DNA of 64,000 nucleotides from Alcaligenes aquatilis (lineage in GTDB: Bacteria; Pseudomonadota; Gammaproteobacteria; Burkholderiales; Burkholderiaceae_B), in the NCBI RefSeq assembly GCF_003076515.1, contig NZ_CP022390.1, forward strand, positions 868,001-932,000, in the 5' to 3' direction. Both the position numbers and the translations under genes were made by a program. Each line of letters starts with the position of its first letter. Position 1 is the stretch's first letter. The notes beneath the pieces are model-generated. The model was not told the origin of the DNA, did not search any database, and saw nothing but the letters and a program-made list of their open reading frames with translations. Below, piece after piece: positions 44,883 to 54,486 of this stretch.

Positions 44883-46640
44883 ATGAATAGTGCAGCAGCT
44901 CGTACCCCGGCACCTGATTTGCCTTCGATGTTTACCGCTCAAGGTCAAGCAGTCGGTAAGGGGTACGCCATTGCCAAAGCCGTGGTGATGAGCGCAGCAG
45001 CACTGGAAGTTCCTCATTATCGGATTGCAGCCGAAGACGTTGATTCTGAAAGCCAGCGCCTGTTAAGCGCCATGGCCAGTACTCGCGATGAGCTTCGCAC
45101 CATGGTTGATCAGTTGCCTGTGGATGCCCCGCGCGAGCTGGCTCCCATATTGACTGTGCACAGCCTGCTGCTGGACGATCCCATGTTGACGCAGCAAACC
45201 TGCGCCATCATCGCCGAGCGGCACTACAACGCAGAGTGGGCCTTGACTTCGCAAGGTCAGATGTTGGTTGAGCAGTTCTCCCAAATGGAAGACGAATACC
45301 TGCGCGAACGTGGTGCTGATGTGCGCCAGGTTATCGAGCGGGTATTACGAGTTCTGGCAGGCAAGCCAGCCTTGTTGCCGGGTTTTTCTGCGGCTCAGGA
45401 AGAACCGCTGATTGTGGTCGCTCGAGATATTTCCCCAGCGGATATGCTCCGCTTGCGTGGTGGTCATTTTGCTGGCTTTTTGACCGACTTGGGTGGGCCA
45501 ACCTCGCATACAGCGATTGTGGCCCGCAGTTTGAGTGTTCCTGCCGTAGTGGGCCTGGGAAGTTTCCGCAGTCTGATTCGCGATGGCGATTATTTGATTG
45601 TGGATGGTTTCTCCGGCGCGGTGATAGTGAATCCGTCTGAACCGGTGCTGGCTGAATACCGGGAACGTCAGCAGGCCTATCGTCGTGAACGGGCCGAGCT
45701 GGAGGCATTGCTGGATGCGCCTGCGATGACCTTGGATGGCATCCATGTTCGTCTGGAGGCCAATATTGAGCTTCCTGAAGAAGCCGAGCTTGCCTTGAAG
45801 GCGGGCGCCGATGGTATTGGCCTGTTTCGCAGCGAGTTTTTGTTTATGGGGCGCGCGGATCTGCCTTCTGAGCAAGAGCAATACGAGGCGTATTCTCGTG
45901 TTGTCAAGGCAATGAAAGGCAAGGTCGTCACTATTCGCACACTGGATATTGGTGCTGACAAGACTTTGGATGGTGACGCAACGGTAGCAACCAACCCCGC
46001 GCTGGGCTTACGCGCAATTCGCTATTGTCTGGACAAGCCTGAAATGTTTGCCACGCAGCTGCGTGCCTTGCTGCGAGCCAGTCAGTACGGGCAAATCCGT
46101 ATTCTTATCCCCATGATTTCCTCCATGAACGAGGTCCATGCAAGCCGCCAGGCTATCGAGTCGGCGGCGCGGGAGCTGGAGAAATCCGGCACGCCTTTTG
46201 CTCGAAATTATTTATTGGGCGCCATGGTAGAGGTGCCAGCCATCGCTATTGCTATTGAGCCCTTTGTGCAGGAACTGGATTTTCTGTCCATCGGAACGAA
46301 TGACCTGATTCAATACGTTCTGGCGGTAGACCGGGGAGATGCAGAAGTGGCCAGCCTGTACGACCCCATGCATCCCGCTGTCTTGCGATTGATTGCGCAT
46401 ACCATCAATGCGGCTGACCGAGCAGGTAAACCTGTGGCGATTTGCGGGGAAATGGCAGGGGATGCCTCGGTCACTCGCATGTTGCTGGGGCTGGGCCTAA
46501 AAGAATTCTCCATGCATCCGCAGCAATTGCTGGATGTGAAAAAGGAAGTGCGTCTTTCGCATTCCAATGCCTTGCGCGTCAAGGTTGCCAGTGCCTTGAA
46601 CCGGGCCGAGCGCATCGATTTAGCGACATTAGCCGCCTAA
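44883..46640 (+). CDS. ptsI: PTS enzyme I (PEP-protein phosphotransferase)
   Basis: 585 residues; takes phosphate from PEP to HPr. Active His209 in GGPTSHTAIVARS, catalytic-domain signatures ADGIGLFRSEFLF and LDFLSIGTNDLIQY, and CGEMAGD near the C-terminus. It follows ptsH by 15 bp and completes the EIIA-HPr-EI relay. Confidence 0.95.
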   Translation: MNSAAARTPAPDLPSMFTAQGQAVGKGYAIAKAVVMSAAALEVPHYRIAAEDVDSESQRLLSAMASTRDELRTMVDQLPVDAPRELAPILTVHSLLLDDPMLTQQTCAIIAERHYNAEWALTSQGQMLVEQFSQMEDEYLRERGADVRQVIERVLRVLAGKPALLPGFSAAQEEPLIVVARDISPADMLRLRGGHFAGFLTDLGGPTSHTAIVARSLSVPAVVGLGSFRSLIRDGDYLIVDGFSGAVIVNPSEPVLAEYRERQQAYRRERAELEALLDAPAMTLDGIHVRLEANIELPEEAELALKAGADGIGLFRSEFLFMGRADLPSEQEQYEAYSRVVKAMKGKVVTIRTLDIGADKTLDGDATVATNPALGLRAIRYCLDKPEMFATQLRALLRASQYGQIRILIPMISSMNEVHASRQAIESAARELEKSGTPFARNYLLGAMVEVPAIAIAIEPFVQELDFLSIGTNDLIQYVLAVDRGDAEVASLYDPMHPAVLRLIAHTINAADRAGKPVAICGEMAGDASVTRMLLGLGLKEFSMHPQQLLDVKKEVRLSHSNALRVKVASALNRAERIDLATLAA

Positions 46641-46675
46641 GTGGTTGAAAATAGATCAATTTAATTTGGCAAATA

Positions 46676-46884
46676 TGTAACAAACCCCGGCTGTAACCCG
46701 ATGAGGGATTCTGTTTGTAACGGGGTCTCGTATCCGGGTTTCAGGCTAGGTACTTGTTGTTAAAGGGTTTGTCACAAACCTTGAGCGATATCGTCAGAAT
46801 ATTTGAAATCAGGATTTACACTAATAGATTGGTCTGTATGCCTGGCACCGATAGAATGGCTCTTAGGGGAGTTGTAACAAACCC
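46676..46884. promoter_or_regulatory. Repeated TGTAACAAACCC motif and a palindrome
   Basis: Within the 319-bp gap between ptsI and the lipoprotein gene, TGTAACAAACCC occurs twice (46676-46687, 46873-46884), and the related palindrome GGTTTGTCACAAACC sits between them (46766-46780). Candidate multi-site operator. Confidence 0.5.
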
Positions 46885-46959
46885 AAGGCCGAGCCGGAAG
46901 TCGCACCAGGCATCGGCCCATTCTATCTAGCGACCTTGGAATAGTAGAAAGGAAATCTT

Positions 46960-47445
46960 ATGAAACTGACTCGTGCTCATTTTGCTGTCATGGCCGCTGC
47001 TGCTTCGATGACTCTTTTGGCTGCGTGTTCCAAAGAGGACGATAAAGCCGCTTCGAGCGCGCCACCGGCTCCTGTCGCTGCGCCACAATCGACGGCGCCT
47101 GCCACTGCACCTGCTCCCGAAGCTGACAAATCCATGGAGCAAAAAACGGAAGAGTTGAAGCAGGACGCCGCTAAAGTTGCTGAAGACGTCAAAAAAGAAG
47201 CAGAGGAACAGAAAGAAAACGCCAAGGAAAATGCTAACTCCTTGAAGGAAGATGCCAAGGCTGCTGGCGATAAAATCGCTGAAAAAGCAGACGAAGCCAA
47301 GGACGCTATGGCTGAAGCTGCCAGCCGTACTGGTGATGCGATTAAAGAAGGCGCAGCCAAAGCTGATAAAGCCATTCAGGACAAACTGGGTAATGGTGTT
47401 GACTCTTCACCATCTTCCGTTCCTTCAGAACAAGCCAAACCTTAA
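46960..47445 (+). CDS. Ala/Glu/Lys-rich coiled-coil lipoprotein
   Basis: 161 residues: lipoprotein signal ending LLAACSK, an Ala/Pro spacer, then about 80 residues of repetitive Ala/Lys/Glu helix (EELKQDAAKVAEDVKKEAEE in part) that should form a long surface helix or coiled coil, as in Lpp-like or LEA-like proteins. GAAAGGAAA precedes the ATG. A strong terminator follows. Confidence 0.7.
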   Translation: MKLTRAHFAVMAAAASMTLLAACSKEDDKAASSAPPAPVAAPQSTAPATAPAPEADKSMEQKTEELKQDAAKVAEDVKKEAEEQKENAKENANSLKEDAKAAGDKIAEKADEAKDAMAEAASRTGDAIKEGAAKADKAIQDKLGNGVDSSPSSVPSEQAKP

Positions 47446-47481
47446 GGCTTGAATAATTGGGCAGCTTGTCTGGCCAGATGA

Positions 47482-47513
47482 AAAAAGCGGGTGCCTTTGG
47501 CACCCGCTTTTTC
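47482..47513 (+). terminator. Intrinsic terminator
   Basis: GCGGGTGCC pairs with GGCACCCGC around TTT, flanked by A-run and TTTTT. Confidence 0.9.
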
Positions 47514-47551
47514 TATACTGCTGATAGTGTCAATATTTTCAGGAGAGGACC

Positions 47552-47839
47552 ATGATTAATCGTAGCGAGTGGCTGGAAGATCTACAAAAAAATGTTTCGG
47601 AGCTGATCGCCAAAAGTCCGGCTGCCGATATTGAGCGCAATGTAAAAGCCTTTATGGGACAGGCCTTCAACCGTATGGACTTGGTCACCCGTGAAGAGTT
47701 CGATACTTACCAGTTGATGCTGGAGCGTGCGCTGGCTCGTGTGGCTGCTTTGGAAACACGTTTGCAAGCCTTGGAAGGGCGCCAAACTCCTGTTCCTCAG
47801 GAAGGTGATGCTCCTGCTCAAGAGGGCAGCCAAGGCTGA
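47552..47839 (+). CDS. ubiK: Ubiquinone biosynthesis accessory factor UbiK (BMFP domain)
   Basis: 95 residues of the YqiC/BMFP family: an N-terminal helix with SPAADIERNVKAFMGQAFNRMDLVTREEFD and a C-terminal coiled coil (MLERALARVAALETRLQALE). It helps aerobic ubiquinone synthesis by binding lipid intermediates and UbiJ. AGGAGAGG precedes the ATG. Confidence 0.87.
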   Translation: MINRSEWLEDLQKNVSELIAKSPAADIERNVKAFMGQAFNRMDLVTREEFDTYQLMLERALARVAALETRLQALEGRQTPVPQEGDAPAQEGSQG

Positions 47840-47848
47840 TAACTTCAT

Positions 47849-49087
47849 TTGAATACTGTTACCAGGCCTGGGGGTAGGGGCAAACATTCGGCCAGCCCCT
47901 TGCTTATTGCTGTTTTTCTTGTGTTGACCGGGGTGTGCGCCGCACTGCATGTGTGGAAAGTACCCCCGGCTTTGCCTTTTATGCAGCGGGAATTGGGCAT
48001 GGACCTGGTGCAGTCGGGTTTTTTGCTGGCGAGCGTGCAAATGGCCGGCATGTTGCTGGGACTAGGTATAGGACTGATTTCCGAGAAAATCGGCTTGCGC
48101 CGCTGCATTCTGACGGGGCTGGGCATTTTGAGCCTGGCTTCGCTGATTGGTTCTCTGTTTGAGCATAGTTCGCTGGTTTTATTGGGCCGCATGATAGAGG
48201 GTTGTGGCTTCTTGATGGTAGTGCTGCCCATTCCTGCCTTGATCAAACGTATTACCGATGCCGCACGTTTGAGCCGGGTCATGGGGTTGTGGGGCTGTTA
48301 TATGCCTGCCGGAGCAGTCTTGATGCTGTGGGCTGGCGCTGCCTGGTTGGCAGTAGGCTCCTGGCGTACGCTTTGGGTAGTTCTGGGCGTATTGACGGCC
48401 ATCTTCATGGTTTTGACCTTTCTTCTGGTGCCGCCGGATTCTCAAACTCAAACCAAGCGTGCGACGCAGGATGTATCCGCTTATCACTGGTCGAGCCTGT
48501 TGCGCACGACCTTAAGCTCGGGCCGGGTTTGGTTGCTGGCCTTGGCCTTTGGCGTTTACGCGGCACAATGGGCTGCGGTCGTGGGTTTTATGCCCACTAT
48601 TTATAATCAGGCAGAGATAGCGGTTGGCACGGCTGGTTTGCTGACGGCCTTGATTGCGGCCGGGAATGTCGTGGGTAATCTGGGAGCAGGGCGTTGTCTG
48701 CATGCAGGTATCCCGCCTCATCGACTGCTGCAAGCCGGCTATCTGGGCATGATTGCTTGTGCAGTTCTTGCTTTTGGGCTCACACAAAGCCTGGTGGTTC
48801 AATTTGTCGCCATCTTGCTGTTTTCGATTGTGGGCGGTTTAATTCCTGCTACCTTGTTTTTTCTGTCGGTTACGGCAGCGCCGTCGCCAGAGACCACCTC
48901 AACCTCCGTGGGCTGGGTGCAGCAATGTTCTTCACTGGGGCAGTTTGTAGGGCCGCCTGTGGTGGCGTCGGTTGTGCATGCCTTGGGCGGATGGCAGTGG
49001 GCTTGGGTGGCGACGGTTAGTTTTGCCGTTTTGGGCTTGATCATTGCCTGGCGCTTGTCACGATTGGTTCTGCCCGATGGCCGTTAA
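47849..49087 (+). CDS. MFS transporter (CynX/NimT-like group)
   Basis: Up to 412 residues with about 12 hydrophobic segments; LMVVLPIPALIKR and the GLWGCYMPAGAVLML stretch fit the cyanate/nitroimidazole-type MFS branch. The frame opens at TTG 47849 with no good ribosome site, so the true start may be some codons later. Substrate unknown. Terminated by a strong hairpin. Confidence 0.8.
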   Translation: MNTVTRPGGRGKHSASPLLIAVFLVLTGVCAALHVWKVPPALPFMQRELGMDLVQSGFLLASVQMAGMLLGLGIGLISEKIGLRRCILTGLGILSLASLIGSLFEHSSLVLLGRMIEGCGFLMVVLPIPALIKRITDAARLSRVMGLWGCYMPAGAVLMLWAGAAWLAVGSWRTLWVVLGVLTAIFMVLTFLLVPPDSQTQTKRATQDVSAYHWSSLLRTTLSSGRVWLLALAFGVYAAQWAAVVGFMPTIYNQAEIAVGTAGLLTALIAAGNVVGNLGAGRCLHAGIPPHRLLQAGYLGMIACAVLAFGLTQSLVVQFVAILLFSIVGGLIPATLFFLSVTAAPSPETTSTSVGWVQQCSSLGQFVGPPVVASVVHALGGWQWAWVATVSFAVLGLIIAWRLSRLVLPDGR

Positions 49088-49132
49088 GTTTTGCTCTGAT
49101 CACAGTCGGATCATCAGAAGCAGATAATGAAG

Positions 49133-49165
49133 GAGCCAGCTCAGCAATGCTGGCTCTGTTTTTTT
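49133..49165 (+). terminator. Intrinsic terminator
   Basis: GAGCCAGC (49133-49140) pairs with GCTGGCTC (49149-49156), followed by TG and seven T. Confidence 0.9.
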
Positions 49166-49182
49166 GAAGGGAAAGCAGCTGC

Positions 49183-49860
49183 ATGCTAGTCAGTAATGTC
49201 CAGATTACAAGAGATGAATTGATTGATCTTTTGGCCGCCTCCCATGAGTCTTTAAGCTTTGAAAACTGTACCTTTGATGGCCAGGATCTATCGGGTCTGG
49301 AACTGGAGGGCTTGCAGTTTTCCGCTTGCAGTTTTCTGGATACCCGCTTTATACGGGCGCATCTGCAAGACACAGTCTGGCAACGCTGCAAGCTGGGGCA
49401 AGTGGATTTCAGTCTGGCTGATTTAAGCTCGGCACGCTTTCGGGTGTGTGATCTGCACTTGAGCAAGTGGGTGCGTGCCCAGATTGCTTCGTTGCAGATC
49501 GAGGACTCCAAACTAAGTGGGGCCATCTTCAACGAAACCCGTGGTCTGGATTTGAGTCTGCGTGAATGCAAGCTGGTAGGGGCGACTTTGCGGGCCATTA
49601 ATTTCCGCAAACAAACCCTGGTGCAACTGGATTTCTCTGATGCCGACTTGGGCGGCTGTGATTTTCAGGATGCGGTATTTGAAGGTGGCAGCTTGCGGGG
49701 CGCCAGTCTGCGAGGGGTGAACTTCAAAGGGACGGACCTGCGCAGTGTAGAGTTGGGTAGCATTAGCTTGTACGACTTGAATAACTCTTTCCAAGGCGCG
49801 TGCTTGTCCGTCGAACAGGCCGTCCAGTTGGTCAGCTCCATGGGTGTGCAGGTTCAGTAA
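49183..49860 (+). CDS. Pentapeptide-repeat protein
   Basis: 225 residues built mostly of A(D/N)LXX-type five-residue repeats (LEGLQFSACSFLDTRF, DADLGGCDFQDAVFEGGSLRGASLRG), predicted to form a right-handed quadrilateral beta-helix. Pentapeptide proteins range from gyrase-protecting to effector-like; no specific role can be read. Ends just before comM. Confidence 0.82.
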   Translation: MLVSNVQITRDELIDLLAASHESLSFENCTFDGQDLSGLELEGLQFSACSFLDTRFIRAHLQDTVWQRCKLGQVDFSLADLSSARFRVCDLHLSKWVRAQIASLQIEDSKLSGAIFNETRGLDLSLRECKLVGATLRAINFRKQTLVQLDFSDADLGGCDFQDAVFEGGSLRGASLRGVNFKGTDLRSVELGSISLYDLNNSFQGACLSVEQAVQLVSSMGVQVQ

Positions 49861-49967
49861 GACCTGCAGGCCGTACAAGTACGCAGTGATGTTTTAAGGC
49901 AGGTATCTGGAGCTTCTTTTCCCTGACAGGCAGACTGACTATTTGCCTTGGAAAGGGAGAAGGGCAT

Positions 49968-51488
49968 ATGTCCTTGGCCGTGCTGAACAGTTGTGCCTTG
50001 TCGGGCCTGGATTTCATCGATGTACGCGTTGAGGCGCATGTCGCGCCGGGTTTGCCCGCTTTCCATATTGTGGGTTTGCCCGATGCCGGTATTCGTGAAA
50101 GTCGCGAGCGCATACGAGCGGCCTTGCACGCCAGTGGTTTTGACTTCCCCGCCGCCCGGTTGACGATCAATCTGGCTCCTGCGGATCTGCCCAAAGATTC
50201 GGGACGCTTCGATTTGCCAGTGGCTTTGGCGATTTTATTAGCCAGCGGCCAGCTTAGTCGTCCGGATGATAAAGAGCGCGAGCAGGCAATTACCGGTTTG
50301 GATCGTTATGTGATGGCTGGGGAGCTGTCGTTAACCGGCGCTGTGGTCCCTGTTCAAAGCGCCTTGACGATAGCTTTGGGCATGGCGCGTCGGCATTCGG
50401 GACTTTGTCTGTTGCTGCCCGCGCAAAGTGCTGAAATTGCTGCATATGTGCCGGATTTACAGGTGCGTGGTGTGGCCAGTTTGGCTGAGGCCGCAGCCTA
50501 TCTACGTGGCGATACCGAGCTGGAACAGACGGTAGCTCAGCCTTGGCCGGAGCAGAATACGGATCAACAGTTTTGTTTATCGGACGTGCTGGGACAGTCT
50601 TTGGCTTGCCGTGCGTTGGAGGTGGCCGCGGCGGGTGGGCATAGCCTTCTGCTAAACGGCTCACCGGGAGTGGGTAAGACGATGTTGGCCCAACGATTGC
50701 CCGGCCTATTGCCGGATTTGGATCGATACGCACAACTGGAAGTGGCCGCCTTGTATTCCTTTGTGCAAGAACAGGATTTTTTTAGCAGGCGCCCCCCATT
50801 TCGCGCCCCCCATCACAGCGTTTCCACTCCCGCCTTGATTGGCGGTGGTAGCCGGCCCAGGCCAGGAGAGGTGTCCTTGGCTCATCACGGCGTGCTGTTT
50901 CTTGATGAGCTGCCTGAGTTCAGTCGACGTTCTCTGGAGGCCTTGCGCGAGCCCTTGGAGCAAGGTTGTGTGCGTATCTCTCGTGCGCAGAAGCAGGCTG
51001 TCTTTCCGGCTCAATTTCAATTTGTGGCTGCTATGAACCCGTGTCCTTGTGGATGGGCGGCGAGTCAACATCGGGCTTGTCGCTGCTCTTTGGCTCAGCG
51101 AGAACTTTACAGGCAACGTTTGTCTGGACCCATGCTGGACAGAATTGACCTGTTGGTGACGATGAGTGAGTCTGATCCGGAACGTGATCAGGCCGCACAG
51201 TCATCCAGTCACGTACGAAAGCGGGTGCAAGAAGCCCTGGATAGGCAACTTGCTCGCCAGGGAAGCAGTAACGCCCATTTATCGGTTGCCAATCTCAGAG
51301 AGTATGCGGTTTTGTCTGAGGATGCGGTGCACTTATTGCTTAGCGCACGTAAACGTTGGCATTGGTCGGAAAGAGTGCAGGGGAGAGTGCTGCGTGTGGC
51401 GCGAACGATTGCAGATTTGGCAGGGATGGATCAAATTGTCCGTCACCATATTGCAGAGGCTTTGCAATTTCGTCCTGATTTGCCGTAA
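49968..51488 (+). CDS. comM: YifB-family Mg-chelatase-like AAA+ protein ComM
   Basis: 506 residues: an N-terminal Lon-like domain, then an AAA+ ATPase with Walker A GSPGVGKTMLA, Walker B LFLDELPEF and the zinc-site-like MNPCPCGW motif. ComM is a branch-migration helicase that aids integration of DNA in natural transformation. The GAGAAGGGC before ATG 49968 supports the start. Confidence 0.92.
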   Translation: MSLAVLNSCALSGLDFIDVRVEAHVAPGLPAFHIVGLPDAGIRESRERIRAALHASGFDFPAARLTINLAPADLPKDSGRFDLPVALAILLASGQLSRPDDKEREQAITGLDRYVMAGELSLTGAVVPVQSALTIALGMARRHSGLCLLLPAQSAEIAAYVPDLQVRGVASLAEAAAYLRGDTELEQTVAQPWPEQNTDQQFCLSDVLGQSLACRALEVAAAGGHSLLLNGSPGVGKTMLAQRLPGLLPDLDRYAQLEVAALYSFVQEQDFFSRRPPFRAPHHSVSTPALIGGGSRPRPGEVSLAHHGVLFLDELPEFSRRSLEALREPLEQGCVRISRAQKQAVFPAQFQFVAAMNPCPCGWAASQHRACRCSLAQRELYRQRLSGPMLDRIDLLVTMSESDPERDQAAQSSSHVRKRVQEALDRQLARQGSSNAHLSVANLREYAVLSEDAVHLLLSARKRWHWSERVQGRVLRVARTIADLAGMDQIVRHHIAEALQFRPDLP

Positions 51489-51739
51489 CTCACACAGGCC
51501 CACAAGGGCGGATCAGCCGCTTGAAAGAGGAGGTAACGTTTAAGGCATATGGTCTTTGCACTTCGCTCAGGCTCAGGTCCAAAGCGCCTAGGGTTTTAGA
51601 TTTGCAAGTTATGGATAAAGCCGTGCGCTGCGCCAGAGGACAAGGAAGAGGCTGTCGCGGAATTTTTCGCTACCAGTAAGATATTAGTATGAGTGTTTTC
51701 CTCTCCTGGTTTATCGCTGGCGTTTTTTCGGGCTTTTTC
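51489..51739. other. Gap after comM with no supported gene
   Basis: About 250 bp. A 26-codon hydrophobic open frame at 51689-51769 has no ribosome-binding site and is not called. Confidence 0.4.
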
Positions 51740-52025
51740 TTAATTCGATTCAAGGGTGTGGAATTTTAAATAAAATACGTGGGCACCATCGATACCCTCT
51801 TTGAGGGTGAGTATCTTTTCAAATAGAGCGTTGCTGATTTCCAGCTTGGTTTGGAGGTAAATCAGACCGCTGACAAAGTAAGCATCGCAGCCTAGAGCGA
51901 CGACGGCACCATCTGCATTGTCGTCGCTTGTTATTGTAGGCAGGGCTGCGCGGGTACGGCGGCTTGGGAGTGTTCAGCGCGTCAATCCATGTCACTACTT
52001 CTTTGTGATCAATAAGTGGGTTCAT
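51740..52025 (-). pseudogene. Frameshifted small hypothetical gene
   Basis: The ATG at 52025-52023 has GGAG 7 nt upstream and opens MNPLIDHKEVVTWIDALNTP. After about 32 codons the frame decays into basic sequence, while the +1 frame continues with NADGAVVALGCDAYFVSGLI and KILTLKEGIDGAHVFYLKFH to a TAA at 51740. One extra base near 51928-51933 (CAAG region) explains both halves; the repaired product is about 94 residues. Family unknown. Confidence 0.6.
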
Positions 52026-52075
52026 GGTGCCACTCCGTATGCAAGACAGCAGGGCCTGCTGCTGCGGCAAAAGTC

Positions 52076-52578
52076 TTTTTTTAGTTTTTATCTGAAAAAT
52101 CGTTTTTATAGAAAAACTTCACTTCTTGCGTGTATTCCTATTCCTATTTGTTTTGTTTTTTATTTTATATTTCTTTTTTTTTATTAATTGAATTTATTTT
52201 ATGGGTTTTTTTCAAAAAAAATGATCGAATATATGAGTGATCAGGAGGCGGTGTGATTATGTTTTGGAATCTGCTCGATGGTCTTATTTGAGTTTTTTTC
52301 TGCCTTTTTCATGCGCTGAATACCCTGCTTTTAATCTCTATCTGATGATGTTTTGTATTTAATTGATTTGTAGCCTGTGCGCTATTTTTTCGTGTTTAAA
52401 GATGGTTTGGGGTGATGGGTGTTCCGAAAATAAGTGACAGGCACAGTCTATGAACGAGGCCGTCCCACACGATCGCCCGGATGCTGTGTGGTACCGCGCC
52501 CTAAGAAGAGACACTGTTCCTTGCTTTCCTTGATGGTCAGATAGCAAGGGCTCTACTATAAAAAATCCCCCTGATATC
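52076..52578. other. AT-rich stretch without supported genes
   Basis: From about 52076 to 52400 the sequence is markedly more AT-rich than the genome, with long T-runs and only trivial open frames. The rest up to the rpmI promoter has a weak 7-bp hairpin (52519-52549). Nothing recognisable. Confidence 0.5.
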
Positions 52579-52608
52579 TGGACAATTTCCCAAGAATCAC
52601 TCTATAAT
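52579..52608 (+). promoter_or_regulatory. Sigma-70 promoter before rpmI
   Basis: TGGACA (52579-52584), an 18-bp spacer and TATAAT (52603-52608), about 135 bp before the rpmI start. Confidence 0.75.
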
Positions 52609-52742
52609 CAAGGGCTTTTCCCCTGTTTGGATCTGTTTCTGGCAGCGGGCAAAGAAAAAAATAAGTGCCTGTTGTGGGTCATACAAGTGTCCGCCAGCTT
52701 CCTAGGCGACCACCCGCAGACACAAATTAGTCGAGTAATTTC

Positions 52743-52940
52743 ATGCCTAAAATGAAAACCAAAAAAAGCGCTTCCAAGCGCTTTGTGGTTCGTGGTAGCG
52801 GTTCCATCAAGCGGGGCCAAGCGTTCAAGCGTCACATTCTGACCAAGAAGACGACCAAGAACAAACGTCAGTTGCGCGGTGCCGTCGAGGTTCATAAAGC
52901 CGACGTCGCTTCCGTAAAAGCAATGATGCCTTTCGCTTAA
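52743..52940 (+). CDS. rpmI: 50S ribosomal protein L35
   Basis: 65 residues; the opening [19 protein letters not shown] is diagnostic for bL35. Begins the rpmI-rplT-pheS-pheT-ihfA transcript, here driven by its own promoter because infC is about 9.7 kb upstream. Confidence 0.97.
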   Translation: MPKMKTKKSASKRFVVRGSGSIKRGQAFKRHILTKKTTKNKRQLRGAVEVHKADVASVKAMMPFA

Positions 52941-52956
52941 TTAGGGGGAATCACAC

Positions 52957-53316
52957 ATGTCACGAGTAAAACGCGGTGTTAACGCACGCGCACGCCACAA
53001 AAAAGTAATTGCCCAGGCCAAAGGTTTTCGCGGCCGTCGCGGTAATGTATTCCGTATAGCCAAACAGGCTGTCATGAAGGCAGGTCAGTACGCCTATCGT
53101 GACCGCCGTAACAAAAAACGCGTATTCCGCTCGCTGTGGATTACTCGTATCAATGCAGCCTGCCGCGAACTGGACATGAGCTACAGCCAGTTTATCGCCG
53201 GCCTGAACAAAGCCTCTATCGCTTTGGACCGTAAGGTTCTGGCTGACTTGGCTGTTAAAGACAAGGCAGGTTTTGCTGCTGTTGTTGCACAGGCTAAGAA
53301 CGCTCTGGCTGCTTAA
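52957..53316 (+). CDS. rplT: 50S ribosomal protein L20
   Basis: 119 residues; [21 protein letters not shown] and [16 protein letters not shown] are diagnostic for bL20, an early-assembly protein that in other bacteria also represses its own operon. Sixteen bp after rpmI. Confidence 0.97.
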   Translation: MSRVKRGVNARARHKKVIAQAKGFRGRRGNVFRIAKQAVMKAGQYAYRDRRNKKRVFRSLWITRINAACRELDMSYSQFIAGLNKASIALDRKVLADLAVKDKAGFAAVVAQAKNALAA

Positions 53317-53338
53317 GCGGTATCTGACTGTATAGTTC

Positions 53339-53371
53339 ACAAACGGGGCCTTTGGGGCTCCGTTTGTTTTT
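53339..53371 (+). terminator. Hairpin with T-tract between rplT and pheS
   Basis: ACAAACGG (53339-53346) pairs with CCGTTTGT (53360-53367), followed by TTT. A partial terminator that would lower pheST relative to the ribosomal genes; no Phe-rich leader peptide was found. Confidence 0.75.
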
Positions 53372-53386
53372 GGAAAGTAACACGCC

Positions 53387-54409
53387 ATGACTTCCTCTCA
53401 CGACGATCTGATTGCCCAGGCTCGGGCCTTATTTGAGCAGTCTCAGGACGCCGCCTCGCTGGAAAACGCCAAAGCTCGGTTTTTGGGCAAACAAGGTGCC
53501 ATCACTGCCTTGATGAAAGGCCTTGCCCAGATGGAGCCGGAGCAGAAAAAAGCAGCAGGTGCCAGCATCAACGTGCTCAAGCGCGAAATTGAAGGTTTGC
53601 TGAACGATCGTCGTGCTGCCTTGGCGGCAGAACAATTGAACCAGCGACTGGCTCAAGAACAAATTGATGTGACTTTGCCTGGCCGGGGCCGTGGTACCGG
53701 TGGTATCCATCCGGTGATCCAGACCTGGCAGCGTGTCGAAGCCATTTTCCGCTCTATCGGTTTTGATGTGGCTGACGGCCCCGAGATCGAGAATGACTGG
53801 ACAAACTTTACCGCTCTGAACAATCCAGAGAATCACCCGGCCCGCTCGATGCAGGACACGTTCTATATCGATATGAACGACGAGCAAGGTTTGCCTTATT
53901 TGCTGCGTACACACACCAGCCCCATGCAGGTGCGCTATGCCCGCATGAATCAGGCGCCCATCAAAGTGATTGCCCCCGGCCGCACCTATCGAGTCGATAG
54001 TGATGCCACCCACTCGCCCATGTTCCATCAGGTGGAAGGGCTGTGGATTGCCGAGGATATTTCCTTTGCCGACCTGAAAGGCGTTTACACGAATTTTCTG
54101 CGTGCTTTCTTTGAAAGCGATGATCTGGTCGTGCGTTTTCGACCTTCTTTCTTCCCCTTTACCGAGCCATCTGCCGAGATTGACATGATGTTCTCCTCCG
54201 GCCCCAACAAGGGCCGTTGGCTGGAAATCTCCGGTTCCGGGCAGGTTCACCCGCAAGTGGTGCGCAATTTCGGTTTGGACCCAGAGCGTTACATCGGTTT
54301 CGCCTTTGGTTCCGGACTGGAGCGCCTGACTATGTTGCGCTATGGTGTTAACGATTTGCGCCAGTTCTTTGAAGGCGATCTGCGCTTTCTGAAGCAGTTC
54401 AATCGTTGA
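53387..54409 (+). CDS. pheS: Phenylalanyl-tRNA synthetase alpha subunit
   Basis: 340 residues: N-terminal coiled coil, then the class II catalytic core with [39 protein letters not shown] and the [14 protein letters not shown] motif 3. It forms an alpha2-beta2 enzyme with PheT. Confidence 0.97.
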   Translation: MTSSHDDLIAQARALFEQSQDAASLENAKARFLGKQGAITALMKGLAQMEPEQKKAAGASINVLKREIEGLLNDRRAALAAEQLNQRLAQEQIDVTLPGRGRGTGGIHPVIQTWQRVEAIFRSIGFDVADGPEIENDWTNFTALNNPENHPARSMQDTFYIDMNDEQGLPYLLRTHTSPMQVRYARMNQAPIKVIAPGRTYRVDSDATHSPMFHQVEGLWIAEDISFADLKGVYTNFLRAFFESDDLVVRFRPSFFPFTEPSAEIDMMFSSGPNKGRWLEISGSGQVHPQVVRNFGLDPERYIGFAFGSGLERLTMLRYGVNDLRQFFEGDLRFLKQFNR

Positions 54410-54486
54410 TTCCTACTTCGCGCCGCTGGGCCTCTTAGGCCCGGTCGGTTCCGGTATACGCCGTTTTACGTCTCCATCTTTGCATC

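Noticed and set aside
51918..52187. An 89-codon plus-strand open frame rich in Phe and Leu
   Set aside because: It overlaps the better-supported minus-strand decayed gene and is driven by T-runs.
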